DNA of 17,930 nucleotides from Candidatus Bathyarchaeota archaeon (GTDB lineage: Archaea > Thermoproteota > Bathyarchaeia > 40CM-2-53-6). A program made the position numbers and the translations under genes. Shown here in pieces: positions 7,302 to 14,279 of this stretch (the first letter of the stretch is position 1; each line of letters opens with the position of its first letter). The stretch covers positions 1-17,930 of the forward strand of contig VBBA01000166.1 of NCBI GenBank assembly GCA_005888675.1, read 5' to 3'. The notes beneath the pieces are model-generated. The model was not told where the DNA came from and searched no databases. It saw only the letters and a list, made by a program, of their open reading frames with translations.

Positions 7302-7712
7302 TCAGCGTCCCATGCCAGCGATCCGTTCGGGTTCTATCTTCAGGAGGACCCTTTGCTCGCCGGGCTTTCGGTTGGGATAACGTTCCTGTCCAGTATACTT
7401 TTTCGCCATTTTGTCGATGTGCTGCTCGGCCGAACTTCCCTTTAACTGATCAACCACCTTGCCCTTGATTGTCACCATGTTGTAGGGGTTGGTTTGATCA
7501 AAAATCGCTACTGCGACACGAGGGTCTCGCTTGGTGTTCGTCTGCTTAACACGTCCCATTGCTGTGTTGACTATGATGTACTTACCGTCCGTGTCAACCC
7601 AGACTGGTGTAACCTGTGGACTCCCGTCTCGATTCACCGTCGCGACGAATGCGAAGTTCTTGCCTTCGAAAAGCTTCCTCGCTTGTTCATCCAATCCGAT
7701 ATTCTTATTCAT
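7302..7712 (-). CDS. PPOX / FDOR-family F420- or flavin-dependent protein
   Basis: A 136-residue protein with the split-barrel fold of pyridoxamine-phosphate-oxidase-like enzymes: FAFVATVNRDGSPQVTPVW at residues 20-38, IIVNTAMGRVKQTNTKRDPRV at 46-66 (the phosphate-contacting strand and DPRV turn), then NMVTIKGKV. The sequence is of the FDOR type, many of which use F420H2 to reduce small molecules; use of FMN cannot be excluded. The frame is open back to 7793, but ATG 7712 is chosen: a TATA box 31-38 bases upstream would put the transcript start only a few bases before it, and homology begins just after. It is a single-gene unit, convergent with the methyltransferase. With the FpoF-like gene in the same window it points to an F420-using cell. 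Confidence 0.85.
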   Translation of the reverse strand: MNKNIGLDEQARKLFEGKNFAFVATVNRDGSPQVTPVWVDTDGKYIIVNTAMGRVKQTNTKRDPRVAVAIFDQTNPYNMVTIKGKVVDQLKGSSAEQHIDKMAKKYTGQERYPNRKPGEQRVLLKIEPERIAGMGR

Positions 7713-7742
7713 CAAATCTTCACATCGAGAGACTTCTTGTTG

Positions 7743-7750
7743 GTATATAG
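7743..7750 (-). promoter_or_regulatory. TATA box of the PPOX/FDOR gene
   Basis: The minus strand reads CCTATATACC across this site, the strongest TATA match in the window. A start about 25 bases downstream (near 7720) would give a nearly leaderless transcript of ATG 7712, agreeing with the lack of a ribosome site there. It would lie inside the coding region of the longer form starting at 7793, which is why I reject that form. Confidence 0.55.
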
Positions 7751-7928
7751 GTTTCGAGTCGTCGGCCAATTTTTGACATATCGATAGATGCAACTAGTGA
7801 TCACAAACACGTCTGGGTTGTCGTGTCCGTTCGATACTCATGCCTAGTGCTTGAGGTTACGTATTCCTTTAGTGATATGCTCCGGTCTTGCAGAGACTTG
7901 GTTCTTCATAACCAGGAAAAAGGATCGG

Positions 7929-9863
7929 GTGCTCGTGCTTACTCGGCGGGCTGGCAAAAGAATTATCATTTTCTTGGCCGTCCTCCTACCCGCCGTAGCT
8001 TCTATTCTCCCGAGTGCTCTAGCACTGCCGGAAGTTTACAGACTTGCCCCTTTTCCTTTCAGAAGCCAAGAGGGAGCAACGGTCCAGCTAATACTGGACG
8101 TCAGTAGCGCAGCTCCATCGACAGCTTACCAATTCGTATTCGGAGTTCAAGATCCATCGACACACCTGTGGATCTCGTTCCCGCAGAATTACACGACCCT
8201 TCCTACTCAACAGGAATTCATAATAATCGTATCCTACCCGAGTTCCTCGTTCAACGCGACAGGGGGCGTGAACTCGCTCGTTGGCGTATACCCTGCCTCA
8301 GTCAGCCAGACAAAACCTGTGCCAAAAAGTAATGTCGCCTCAACATTCTTCAGAATTGGCTTGACCGACAATACAGTTTACCAAAGGACACAGACCGTCT
8401 CGATCAAAGCAACAGGTTACCAAGCTTACGAGTTTGTGAACGTCAGAATCACAACCTCACCCGGTTCTACTGTTGTACTGAATAACCCGGACTATGCCGA
8501 CGGATTAGGCACCATCTCTGATAGGTGGACAATCCCACCTAGTGCAGACCTTTCCCAGTCATACGTGGTCACGGCCACGGGATCGACCACCAGCAAGTCA
8601 CCAGCTGATGTGGACACTTTCACAATCACTCCTGCTCAAATGACCGTCTCATCGATTAGCAGCAACAGAGGGACCTATCAGCGGACGGAACAGGTTCGGA
8701 TTTCGTTTCAAGCAAGCTATCCAAGCCTCGCATTCGCCACGACCGGCTCGGCAAACGTAACGTTGATTCGACCGAGCAGCAGCGCGTTCAACATCACGGC
8801 AAGCTATGACTTCGTCTCGCATAATTTTGTCGCGACCTATAGACTGCCGATGAATGCTCAGATAGGCGTATGGACTGCGAGACTGAACGTAAACAATTTT
8901 GATGATAGCTACGACAACAGAGGTCCAGCCTCACAAGTCTCAACCACGTTCACAGTCCAAATAGCAACTCTCACGGTTACAACGACCCTAGCTAAGACAA
9001 TTTTCGTTATCAACGAAAGGATGCCTTTCAACATGACGATGACATACCCGGACGGGACTGCACTTGGATCTTCAGACCATGCGAGTGGACGATTGTCTCT
9101 CAGCGGAGGAACATATGCTGCATCAATCCCACTCATTTACGACACGTCTACCAGTCAATGGGAAGGATTGTACATTCCAACCGGTAACGAGCCGACAGGT
9201 CTTTGGTCCTTAACAGTGAATGGCACGGACAATTCAACGCCTATCAACACGGGGGTTTCTTCAAATGTTATTACTTTGAACAAGCGTGCCTCAACCGTAA
9301 CTGTCTCTTGCAACCCCAGTCAGATCACGGTAGGACAACAAGTCACGTGCACCGCGACAGTTACCGATGTAGACGTTGGTACAGCGATCACACCGACCGG
9401 ACAAGTGACGATAAGTCCAGCGTTCGATAATCCCCAGTTGTGCGACCTTCCTTCTGGATCAGGATCGAGTGCTTCCTGCTCGGTCATCTTCGTCACGCGC
9501 CCACAAAGCCAAGGAACCAACAGCGTAACCGCAAGCTATGGTGGGGACTTGCATGAAGCTCTAAGCTCGACAACGGCGTCAGTGGTTATACAGCAGCCGC
9601 AGACAACCAACTCTGGAGATAATCCATACACGCTGCCGCTCTTCTATTTCGCCATAATCGCCGGGATCATCGCAGCGATCGTGGCCGGCTTCATAACATT
9701 CCGGCACAAGACAACTCATACAAAATTGAAGATCGATCTAGAAGCAGTCAAGTCCGAAGCCGGCAAGATCGAGAATCAAGCATTCTTTCAATCCGTGAAG
9801 GATCAATTGAGCAAAGACAAGGATGAAGCAAGCAGCAGCAAGAGTGGTGGAGGGTCGGGATAG
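7929..9863 (+). CDS. Surface protein with Ig-like domains, C-terminal membrane anchor and cytoplasmic tail
   Basis: About 644 residues from GTG 7929 (AAAAAGGATCGG precedes it); the frame is open to TTG 7851, which would add 26 residues before the signal peptide. Numbered from 7851, a basic n-region (RRAGKR), hydrophobic stretch (38-53) and ALA cleavage site near 58 form a secretion signal. Three related β-sandwich segments begin near 170 (TVYQRTQTVSIKA), 274 (GTYQRTEQVRISFQA) and 383. A bacterial Ig-like (Big_3-type) repeat with four cysteines spans about 480-580. One transmembrane helix (594-617) is followed by a lysine/glutamate-rich cytoplasmic tail (618-670). At least seven N-x-S/T sites suggest glycosylation. 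The MinD-like gene starts six bases after its stop, so the tail may contact that ATPase; this is inference. Likely an envelope or S-layer-associated protein. Confidence 0.82.
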   Translation: MLVLTRRAGKRIIIFLAVLLPAVASILPSALALPEVYRLAPFPFRSQEGATVQLILDVSSAAPSTAYQFVFGVQDPSTHLWISFPQNYTTLPTQQEFIIIVSYPSSSFNATGGVNSLVGVYPASVSQTKPVPKSNVASTFFRIGLTDNTVYQRTQTVSIKATGYQAYEFVNVRITTSPGSTVVLNNPDYADGLGTISDRWTIPPSADLSQSYVVTATGSTTSKSPADVDTFTITPAQMTVSSISSNRGTYQRTEQVRISFQASYPSLAFATTGSANVTLIRPSSSAFNITASYDFVSHNFVATYRLPMNAQIGVWTARLNVNNFDDSYDNRGPASQVSTTFTVQIATLTVTTTLAKTIFVINERMPFNMTMTYPDGTALGSSDHASGRLSLSGGTYAASIPLIYDTSTSQWEGLYIPTGNEPTGLWSLTVNGTDNSTPINTGVSSNVITLNKRASTVTVSCNPSQITVGQQVTCTATVTDVDVGTAITPTGQVTISPAFDNPQLCDLPSGSGSSASCSVIFVTRPQSQGTNSVTASYGGDLHEALSSTTASVVIQQPQTTNSGDNPYTLPLFYFAIIAGIIAAIVAGFITFRHKTTHTKLKIDLEAVKSEAGKIENQAFFQSVKDQLSKDKDEASSSKSGGGSG

Positions 9864-9868
9864 TAGGG

Positions 9869-10660
9869 TTGACAAAGGTAATCGCGATCCACTCGTTCAA
9901 AGGCGGAACTGGCAAGACCACGCTCACCGCCAACATAGCCGCGACGCTCGCGACGCATAGCAGGGTAGGCGTCATGGATCTCGACCTATCTGGCCCAGGA
10001 CTCCACGTCATATTCGGACTGAAAAAGGGCGAGATCAAGGCGACACTGAGCGACATCTTTCTAGGCGAGGCTGAACCAGCCGAAACGATCGTTGACTTGT
10101 CGCAAAAATTTGATTTGAAGAAGGGAGGATTATTCTTCTGTCCAGCTAGTAACAAGATTGAGGACATGCTCCGGCTCTTGAAATCAGGCCTCGAAGTGTC
10201 TGTGTTCAAGGACACAATCCAAAAAGTCGGTGACCAGTGCAAGCTCGACTATATCATTGTAGACACACACCCCGGCGTTGAGAACGACACGGTCCTCGCA
10301 ATGGGTTGCTGCGATGCGCTCGTTCTAGTCTCGAGAGTAGATCAGCAAGACCTTTTCGGAACCGCGGTCATGGTGATGCTTGCTGAGACATTCGAAAAGC
10401 CCACGTTCCTTGCGTTGAACATGGTCCCGCCCGGTGTACGGATCAAGGACGCGGTGAAGGTAGGCAAGGATCTTGCCGTATTGTTCAAGTCCCATTTCCT
10501 CGCAGCCTTCGAGTTTCAGATAGACGTGATCAATAACCTGAGCAGATCAGTCTTCGTCCTCGACAATCCCAACTCGAACTTTGCGAAAAAAGTGAGCGAG
10601 GCTGTTGAGAATTTAGAGAGAGAGTTGGCCGGAATGAGCGCCCAACAGTCGAGTTTGTGA
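9869..10660 (+). CDS. MinD/ParA-family ATPase
   Basis: A 263-residue ATPase with the deviant Walker A KGGTGKTT (residues 11-18, signature lysine K11), the switch I segment VMDLDLSGPG (D37, D39) and Walker B IIVDTHPG (129-136). Start is TTG 9869: the next methionine falls after Walker A, so no ATG can be the start. Members dimerise with ATP on DNA or membranes and position cell structures or plasmids. The C-terminus lacks an obvious MinD-type membrane-binding helix. Flanking genes are not a ParB or MinC but a surface protein (six bases upstream) and a V4R protein (four bases downstream). Positioning or regulation of an envelope structure is the best guess, as for MinD homologues that place archaella in haloarchaea. 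Confidence 0.9.
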   Translation: MTKVIAIHSFKGGTGKTTLTANIAATLATHSRVGVMDLDLSGPGLHVIFGLKKGEIKATLSDIFLGEAEPAETIVDLSQKFDLKKGGLFFCPASNKIEDMLRLLKSGLEVSVFKDTIQKVGDQCKLDYIIVDTHPGVENDTVLAMGCCDALVLVSRVDQQDLFGTAVMVMLAETFEKPTFLALNMVPPGVRIKDAVKVGKDLAVLFKSHFLAAFEFQIDVINNLSRSVFVLDNPNSNFAKKVSEAVENLERELAGMSAQQSSL

Positions 10661-10664
10661 TAGA

Positions 10665-11540
10665 ATGGAGTCTAGTAGAAGCCCTAGTGTAAGCCCGAAA
10701 CGACCAGCGAGCATTGACCTCAGAAGACTGGTCGGCTCAGTGAACCAGTTACGGTTCAACGACAACCGTGGAGAGGTCAGCTTCTTCGGACAAAAAATGA
10801 TCATCCTGCGAAGAGACGTCATCCGCGTCATACGTGAAGGATTGGAAAAGCTCGTTGGAGACCAGGCCACACCCTTCCTATCCTATCTAGCCAGTGGAAT
10901 AGGAATCCATGAAGGAAGCATATTCCGGGAAAGTACAGGATCTTCAGGCCAACCAAGCAATGCGGGCATCAGCAACATGGTGACATCGGCTCTTGAGGAT
11001 ACTAACCTTGGACTCGGAAAGATTCATGTGGCCAAATCAGACTTCGAGAAAGGCACTGCAAATGTAACGATATCCAATTGCTTCGAAGCTTTGGAGAACG
11101 GGACTTCTGAGATGCCGAATTGTACTTTCACAAGCGGATTCCTAGCGGGGATGTTTGCAGAGGTCTTCGACAAGACCGTCCAAGCTATTGAGACACGATG
11201 CATGTCTCAGGGACAATCAGAGTGCGAATTCCAGATTGGTCCCGTCCAGGATATACCGGAAGACGGAGAAACAGGGGAGAAGTCAAGTGTTAAGGAACCG
11301 GAGACTCTTCCCGTGCCGGCTACAACCGTACCGACTCAAGCAAAGGAGGACACGGCCGCAAAGCCTACGGAAGAGGCGAAACCTGAAAACAAACAGTCGC
11401 CTGTGGTCGGAAAGGAAACCTCGAAACCTCCCGGTGGCGATGCGATGAGTCAAGCCGAGATAGAGTCTGGACTCGAACGAGCGTCAAGGATTGCAAAGCG
11501 AAAGGACCGTTTCTGGAATAAGTGGCTCCAGAAAGACTAA
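10665..11540 (+). CDS. V4R-domain protein with long linker and basic C-terminal tail
   Basis: A 291-residue protein from ATG 10665, with GTGATAG just ahead, overlapping the MinD stop region. Residues about 18-192 form a V4R (4-vinyl-reductase-like) domain: an N-terminal LRFNDNRGEVSFFG strand, the helix with IREGLEKLVG, and the C-terminal cysteine-bearing part with C139, C153, C179 and C187, ending ECEFQIG. V4R domains bind small hydrophobic ligands or metals and often act as sensors or assembly factors. Residues 195-262 are a Pro/Glu/Lys-rich linker, and the last 30 residues form a basic, tryptophan-bearing helix (SRIAKRKDRFWNKWLQ) that could bind membrane or a partner. It follows the MinD-like ATPase by four bases, so the two probably work together. 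Ligand unknown. Confidence 0.85.
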   Translation: MESSRSPSVSPKRPASIDLRRLVGSVNQLRFNDNRGEVSFFGQKMIILRRDVIRVIREGLEKLVGDQATPFLSYLASGIGIHEGSIFRESTGSSGQPSNAGISNMVTSALEDTNLGLGKIHVAKSDFEKGTANVTISNCFEALENGTSEMPNCTFTSGFLAGMFAEVFDKTVQAIETRCMSQGQSECEFQIGPVQDIPEDGETGEKSSVKEPETLPVPATTVPTQAKEDTAAKPTEEAKPENKQSPVVGKETSKPPGGDAMSQAEIESGLERASRIAKRKDRFWNKWLQKD

Positions 11541-11641
11541 GGCCGATAATTCCCGCCACTTCCAAAAAAGAGCTTTGAACGTTAGGTCATGCGAACGCTT
11601 TTCTACGTCCCAAGCTGACACGAGCGTCAACTGACTACCTA

Positions 11642-12526
11642 TTGGAGCAAGCCCAGCAGCAGCACAAGCACGACATCGTCTATTACGGCGTGGTCAACCT
11701 AATCCATGATAGTAATGTGATCGGGGCGATAGACGTGTGGAGGTGCCGAGGATGCCCAGAAATATTCTGCGAGGACAAGAGATACGGGATTATGGATCTC
11801 GCGGCGGAGGTTGGCTTCCCAAAGATCGAGACCGGGGCGAAATGGGCAGCTCTCATCTGTACCAAGGAAAAAGGGTCAGACTGGACTCTCACGGGGGCCA
11901 AACCTGGAAGTATCATTCATCACTCCTGTACACCCGAAACGAAGGTAGACCTCACTGTTGGGCCGGACTATACCATAATGGCAGGAATGGCCTCAGGGAT
12001 AGGAAAACATAGAATAATCATCCTGGAGAAATTGGTCAACTCTGCCGTAGACGTCGTCACTGGAAAACCGCACACTGGACCTACAAATGCGAATCCAGCT
12101 CCTGGGCGACCATTCTCCTTCACACCTGAGCACTCAGCAGCACGGGTAGAGACGTCAAGGTACAACGTGTACAACCTAGCCAGTGTTGCACTCTTTGCTT
12201 CCGCGATATGGACCGGCTATCTGGGAGTAACGCTTGATACGGGAATCGTCTCCAGAATCCTTCTACTCCTTGCAGGGATTACTGGAATCACCGGTGGATA
12301 CTTTACATTAAACAAACGCAAGATTGGTCCACTGCTTGGGCTTGGCACTGGCGTGCTCGGCATCCTTGGACTTGCCACGATCGGCATCATGGGTCGAGGC
12401 CTCGACATCTACGTATTATCCATCCTTCTACTAGTTACTCTCGTCCTTGGATGGATCTCACGTACAAGGATCAAGAAATTAACAGAGCAGCAATGGCATC
12501 CATTGGACATGCCAGCCTACGGGTAG
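11642..12526 (+). CDS. Cysteine-bearing N-domain plus four-helix membrane protein
   Basis: A 294-residue protein from TTG 11642; a stop at 11576 limits the frame and no other standard start lies between. The N-terminal 145 residues are soluble, with C35, C38 and C43 in CRGCPEIFC plus C73 and C96, possibly a metal site. A Pro-rich stretch (about 140-165) leads to four predicted membrane helices (176-197, 203-222, 229-250, 256-273) separated by short loops, then a short polar tail. No family recognised. It begins 101 bases after the V4R gene and is followed by the small acidic gene at 28 bases, so it probably belongs to the surface-protein/MinD locus. A separate promoter in the 101-base gap is possible; I see no strong box there. 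Confidence 0.72.
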   Translation: MEQAQQQHKHDIVYYGVVNLIHDSNVIGAIDVWRCRGCPEIFCEDKRYGIMDLAAEVGFPKIETGAKWAALICTKEKGSDWTLTGAKPGSIIHHSCTPETKVDLTVGPDYTIMAGMASGIGKHRIIILEKLVNSAVDVVTGKPHTGPTNANPAPGRPFSFTPEHSAARVETSRYNVYNLASVALFASAIWTGYLGVTLDTGIVSRILLLLAGITGITGGYFTLNKRKIGPLLGLGTGVLGILGLATIGIMGRGLDIYVLSILLLVTLVLGWISRTRIKKLTEQQWHPLDMPAYG

Positions 12527-12554
12527 CCGCGGAGAGTTAAGGTAATCAAGAGAT

Positions 12555-12911
12555 TTGGAACGACCCAGCTCGAATAAGTTCAGACCACAGGAAGATGAGG
12601 GACCGCGCTATGACATGGAAGTCGTGGTCGACGCTATGGACGAAGGAAGTGGAGCAGGCGGCGGCGTGGCAAACTTCTTTTCTGGATACGCTCTGTTCAA
12701 AGGGGAAAAACTCCCTTTTGACGCGATCGCCTATGGTCGCATCGGTGGACAGAACGTCAGCCCAATACTGAAAGATGAGACGGTCAAACGCTTGTCTGAA
12801 CTCGGCATCGACATAGAAGCCTTCACCGGCCAGCTCCAGAGAAGGCTCGTTGAGGGCGAGATCACCGTTCAAACCCCCGAAGGGGCCGTGCCTCCCGGAC
12901 TTGACCATTAA
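12555..12911 (+). CDS. Small acidic hypothetical protein
   Basis: A 118-residue protein from TTG 12555, preceded at seven bases by AGGTAATC, close to the archaeal GGTGATC ribosome site. A later ATG at 12615 is possible. The middle is Gly-rich (GSGAGGGVANFFSGY), the rest mixed α/β with no motif I recognise. It has no signal or membrane segment. An antisense frame of almost equal length covers the same bases (12546-12908), but the ribosome site and the same-direction neighbour 28 bases upstream favour the plus strand. Last gene of the plus-strand block. Confidence 0.6.
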   Translation: MERPSSNKFRPQEDEGPRYDMEVVVDAMDEGSGAGGGVANFFSGYALFKGEKLPFDAIAYGRIGGQNVSPILKDETVKRLSELGIDIEAFTGQLQRRLVEGEITVQTPEGAVPPGLDH

Positions 12912-12942
12912 GGGACGAGCTGCGGCGCTAACGATAGTGAAA

Positions 12943-12989
12943 CGTGTACACGAAAAACATCCCAGAGTCCGTCCGATCCATTTGATCGG
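12943..12989. terminator. Palindromes between convergent genes, possible terminator region
   Basis: Between the plus-strand stop at 12911 and the minus-strand stop at 13005 lie a ten-base perfect palindrome CGTGTACACG (12943-12952) and a hairpin CCGATC-CATTT-GATCGG (12973-12989, six-base stem, five-base loop). Neither has a T-run, the usual archaeal termination signal, so a role in ending either transcript is only suggested by position. Confidence 0.25.
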
Positions 12990-13004
12990 TCCCTCGTGAT
13001 TAGT

Positions 13005-13241
13005 TCAGCTTGTTTTCGTGGTTGTATCCTGCTCGGCAATGTGGGCCAGGACGTAGGTTCTGATCAGGCTTGCGCCAGAAGATAGCATCACGAATCCGAT
13101 TATTGCAGACAGCAATCCTGCGACTACCGCTGTGGCGGGCGGACTGATCAGAGAGACAGATGCTAGGAAGAAGTAAATGGAGATGCCGATAAGTACTACG
13201 CCTGCCCATAGCGACACGGTGGAATATTTTTTCTCAGCCAT
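13005..13241 (-). CDS. Small two-helix membrane protein
   Basis: A 78-residue protein from ATG 13241, with GTGAG eight bases ahead; a TTG at 13271 would add ten residues but would overlap the end of the preceding gene. Two predicted membrane helices (about residues 9-31 and 35-57) are joined by a short loop with two prolines (ISPPAT), followed by a polar C-terminal tail. The family is not recognised. It is the last gene of the MoxR/DUF58 block, 20 bases after the polytopic membrane protein, and may be an accessory subunit of that envelope system. Confidence 0.65.
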   Translation of the reverse strand: MAEKKYSTVSLWAGVVLIGISIYFFLASVSLISPPATAVVAGLLSAIIGFVMLSSGASLIRTYVLAHIAEQDTTTKTS

Positions 13242-13261
13242 CGCCGGGCTCACGTGAAATT

Positions 13262-14272
13262 TCAACCCCAAAGAATCTTGATTATTTCCTGGATAATGTC
13301 CTGTAAGGATTTCGCTAGCCGATTTGCCTGATTAACTCGGTTCTTCGCCAAGCCCTCAAGCAATAATCCGGGCCCGTTAGATTCAAGCCTTGCGAGTCCC
13401 ACGATCGAAAGAAGACTGTTGCCTATCTCCCCCGGGCCTACTAGGATTAGAAGATAGAGTCCAACGATTAATGCCGTGAAGAGTGAGCCTGCAACCCATT
13501 TTCTTCCATGTCTTGGTCTCTTTGAGGCCTGCCAATGAATCATGGCAAGATCATACGCCAATTTCGACTGTGCCTCTGAGATAGCGTCCTCCGGTTTGAG
13601 CGTGTACCACATCAGGAAGGGCTCAATCAGATTCCGTATGGACCAGACTGTCACTCCAGCCACGGTTACGATCGTTAGTACGGAGTAGACGTGAGTTTGG
13701 AGGTACAGGGATCCGAGAGTAGCTAGGGGTTCCGGAAGGATCTGGGTCTCGGCTGTTAAGAGTGAGATCACGTAAGCGACTATGGCGACGAGGCCGACTG
13801 CGACTAGGAATGGAAGAGCTAGGTCGAAACTGATAGTTGCTAGGCGGGACATGAGCATTGGTTTCGAGCTTCTGAGTCTTGGCACATGCCCAGAGAGAAC
13901 TCTCACTCTTCTGGCGTAGTTGAAACCAATCAGGCAACCGAATGATGAGGCAATAACTGCGACTGCGGAGTAATAGTCTAGATTCTGGCTCATAGTGGTC
14001 GAGACAAAGAAGGACAATGTGAGGAGTATTACCATTGTCGAGGGTCGGAAAGTAAGTAGGGCATAGAGGTATAGTGAGATCGTGACGAGTGGTAGAATTA
14101 TTGTAAATGCGGAGGTCAGAGGTTCCCAGAATGGAGACACGGGGGTCTGTTCCATGATACTGGCCGTCTCAACAGCAAAGACTAGAACGAGTATCAGGGC
14201 TGGGGTGGAAAGTAGGTAGTACACTAGCGCGTCGGGATTGGTGTATTTGGATTGCGATGGAAGAGATGTCAA
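13262..14272 (-). CDS. Polytopic membrane protein of the MoxR/DUF58 operon
   Basis: About 336 residues from TTG 14272, seven bases after the DUF58 stop, with GGAGGTAG 14 bases ahead; TTG 14350 would overlap the DUF58 gene by 71 bases. About seven predicted membrane helices (roughly residues 17-37, 54-74, 78-94, 100-119, 145-173, 194-214 and 261-279) are followed by an amphipathic C-terminal stretch. A cytoplasmic loop at about 215-258 is charged and contains RPRHGRKW. No named domain recognised. Genes of this kind commonly accompany DUF58, MoxR and DUF4350 genes in archaea. Its job in the complex is unknown. Confidence 0.78.
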   Translation of the reverse strand: MTSLPSQSKYTNPDALVYYLLSTPALILVLVFAVETASIMEQTPVSPFWEPLTSAFTIILPLVTISLYLYALLTFRPSTMVILLTLSFFVSTTMSQNLDYYSAVAVIASSFGCLIGFNYARRVRVLSGHVPRLRSSKPMLMSRLATISFDLALPFLVAVGLVAIVAYVISLLTAETQILPEPLATLGSLYLQTHVYSVLTIVTVAGVTVWSIRNLIEPFLMWYTLKPEDAISEAQSKLAYDLAMIHWQASKRPRHGRKWVAGSLFTALIVGLYLLILVGPGEIGNSLLSIVGLARLESNGPGLLLEGLAKNRVNQANRLAKSLQDIIQEIIKILWG

Positions 14273-14279
14273 TTGATCT

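Noticed and set aside
7713..7793. Longer N-terminus of the PPOX protein
   Set aside because: A strong TATA box would lie inside it, and homology starts just after ATG 7712.
7825..7845. tRNA T-arm-like GTTCGATAC
   Set aside because: The flanking bases do not pair as a T stem and no anticodon or acceptor stem can be built around it.
6587..11540. Chlorophyll-type biosynthesis suggested by a BchM-like methyltransferase and a V4R (BchJ-like) domain
   Set aside because: No other pigment gene is present, V4R domains occur widely as sensors outside pigment synthesis, and the methyltransferase resembles BchM only in the general fold.
9869..11540. Plasmid or chromosome partition pair (ParA-ParB)
   Set aside because: The downstream protein is a V4R protein without a ParB-like DNA-binding domain, and no cluster of parS-like repeats was seen.
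12546..12908. Antisense open frame as the real gene
   Set aside because: The plus frame has a good ribosome site and follows a same-strand gene; the antisense product has the composition of a shadow. Kept as a finding because it is not settled.
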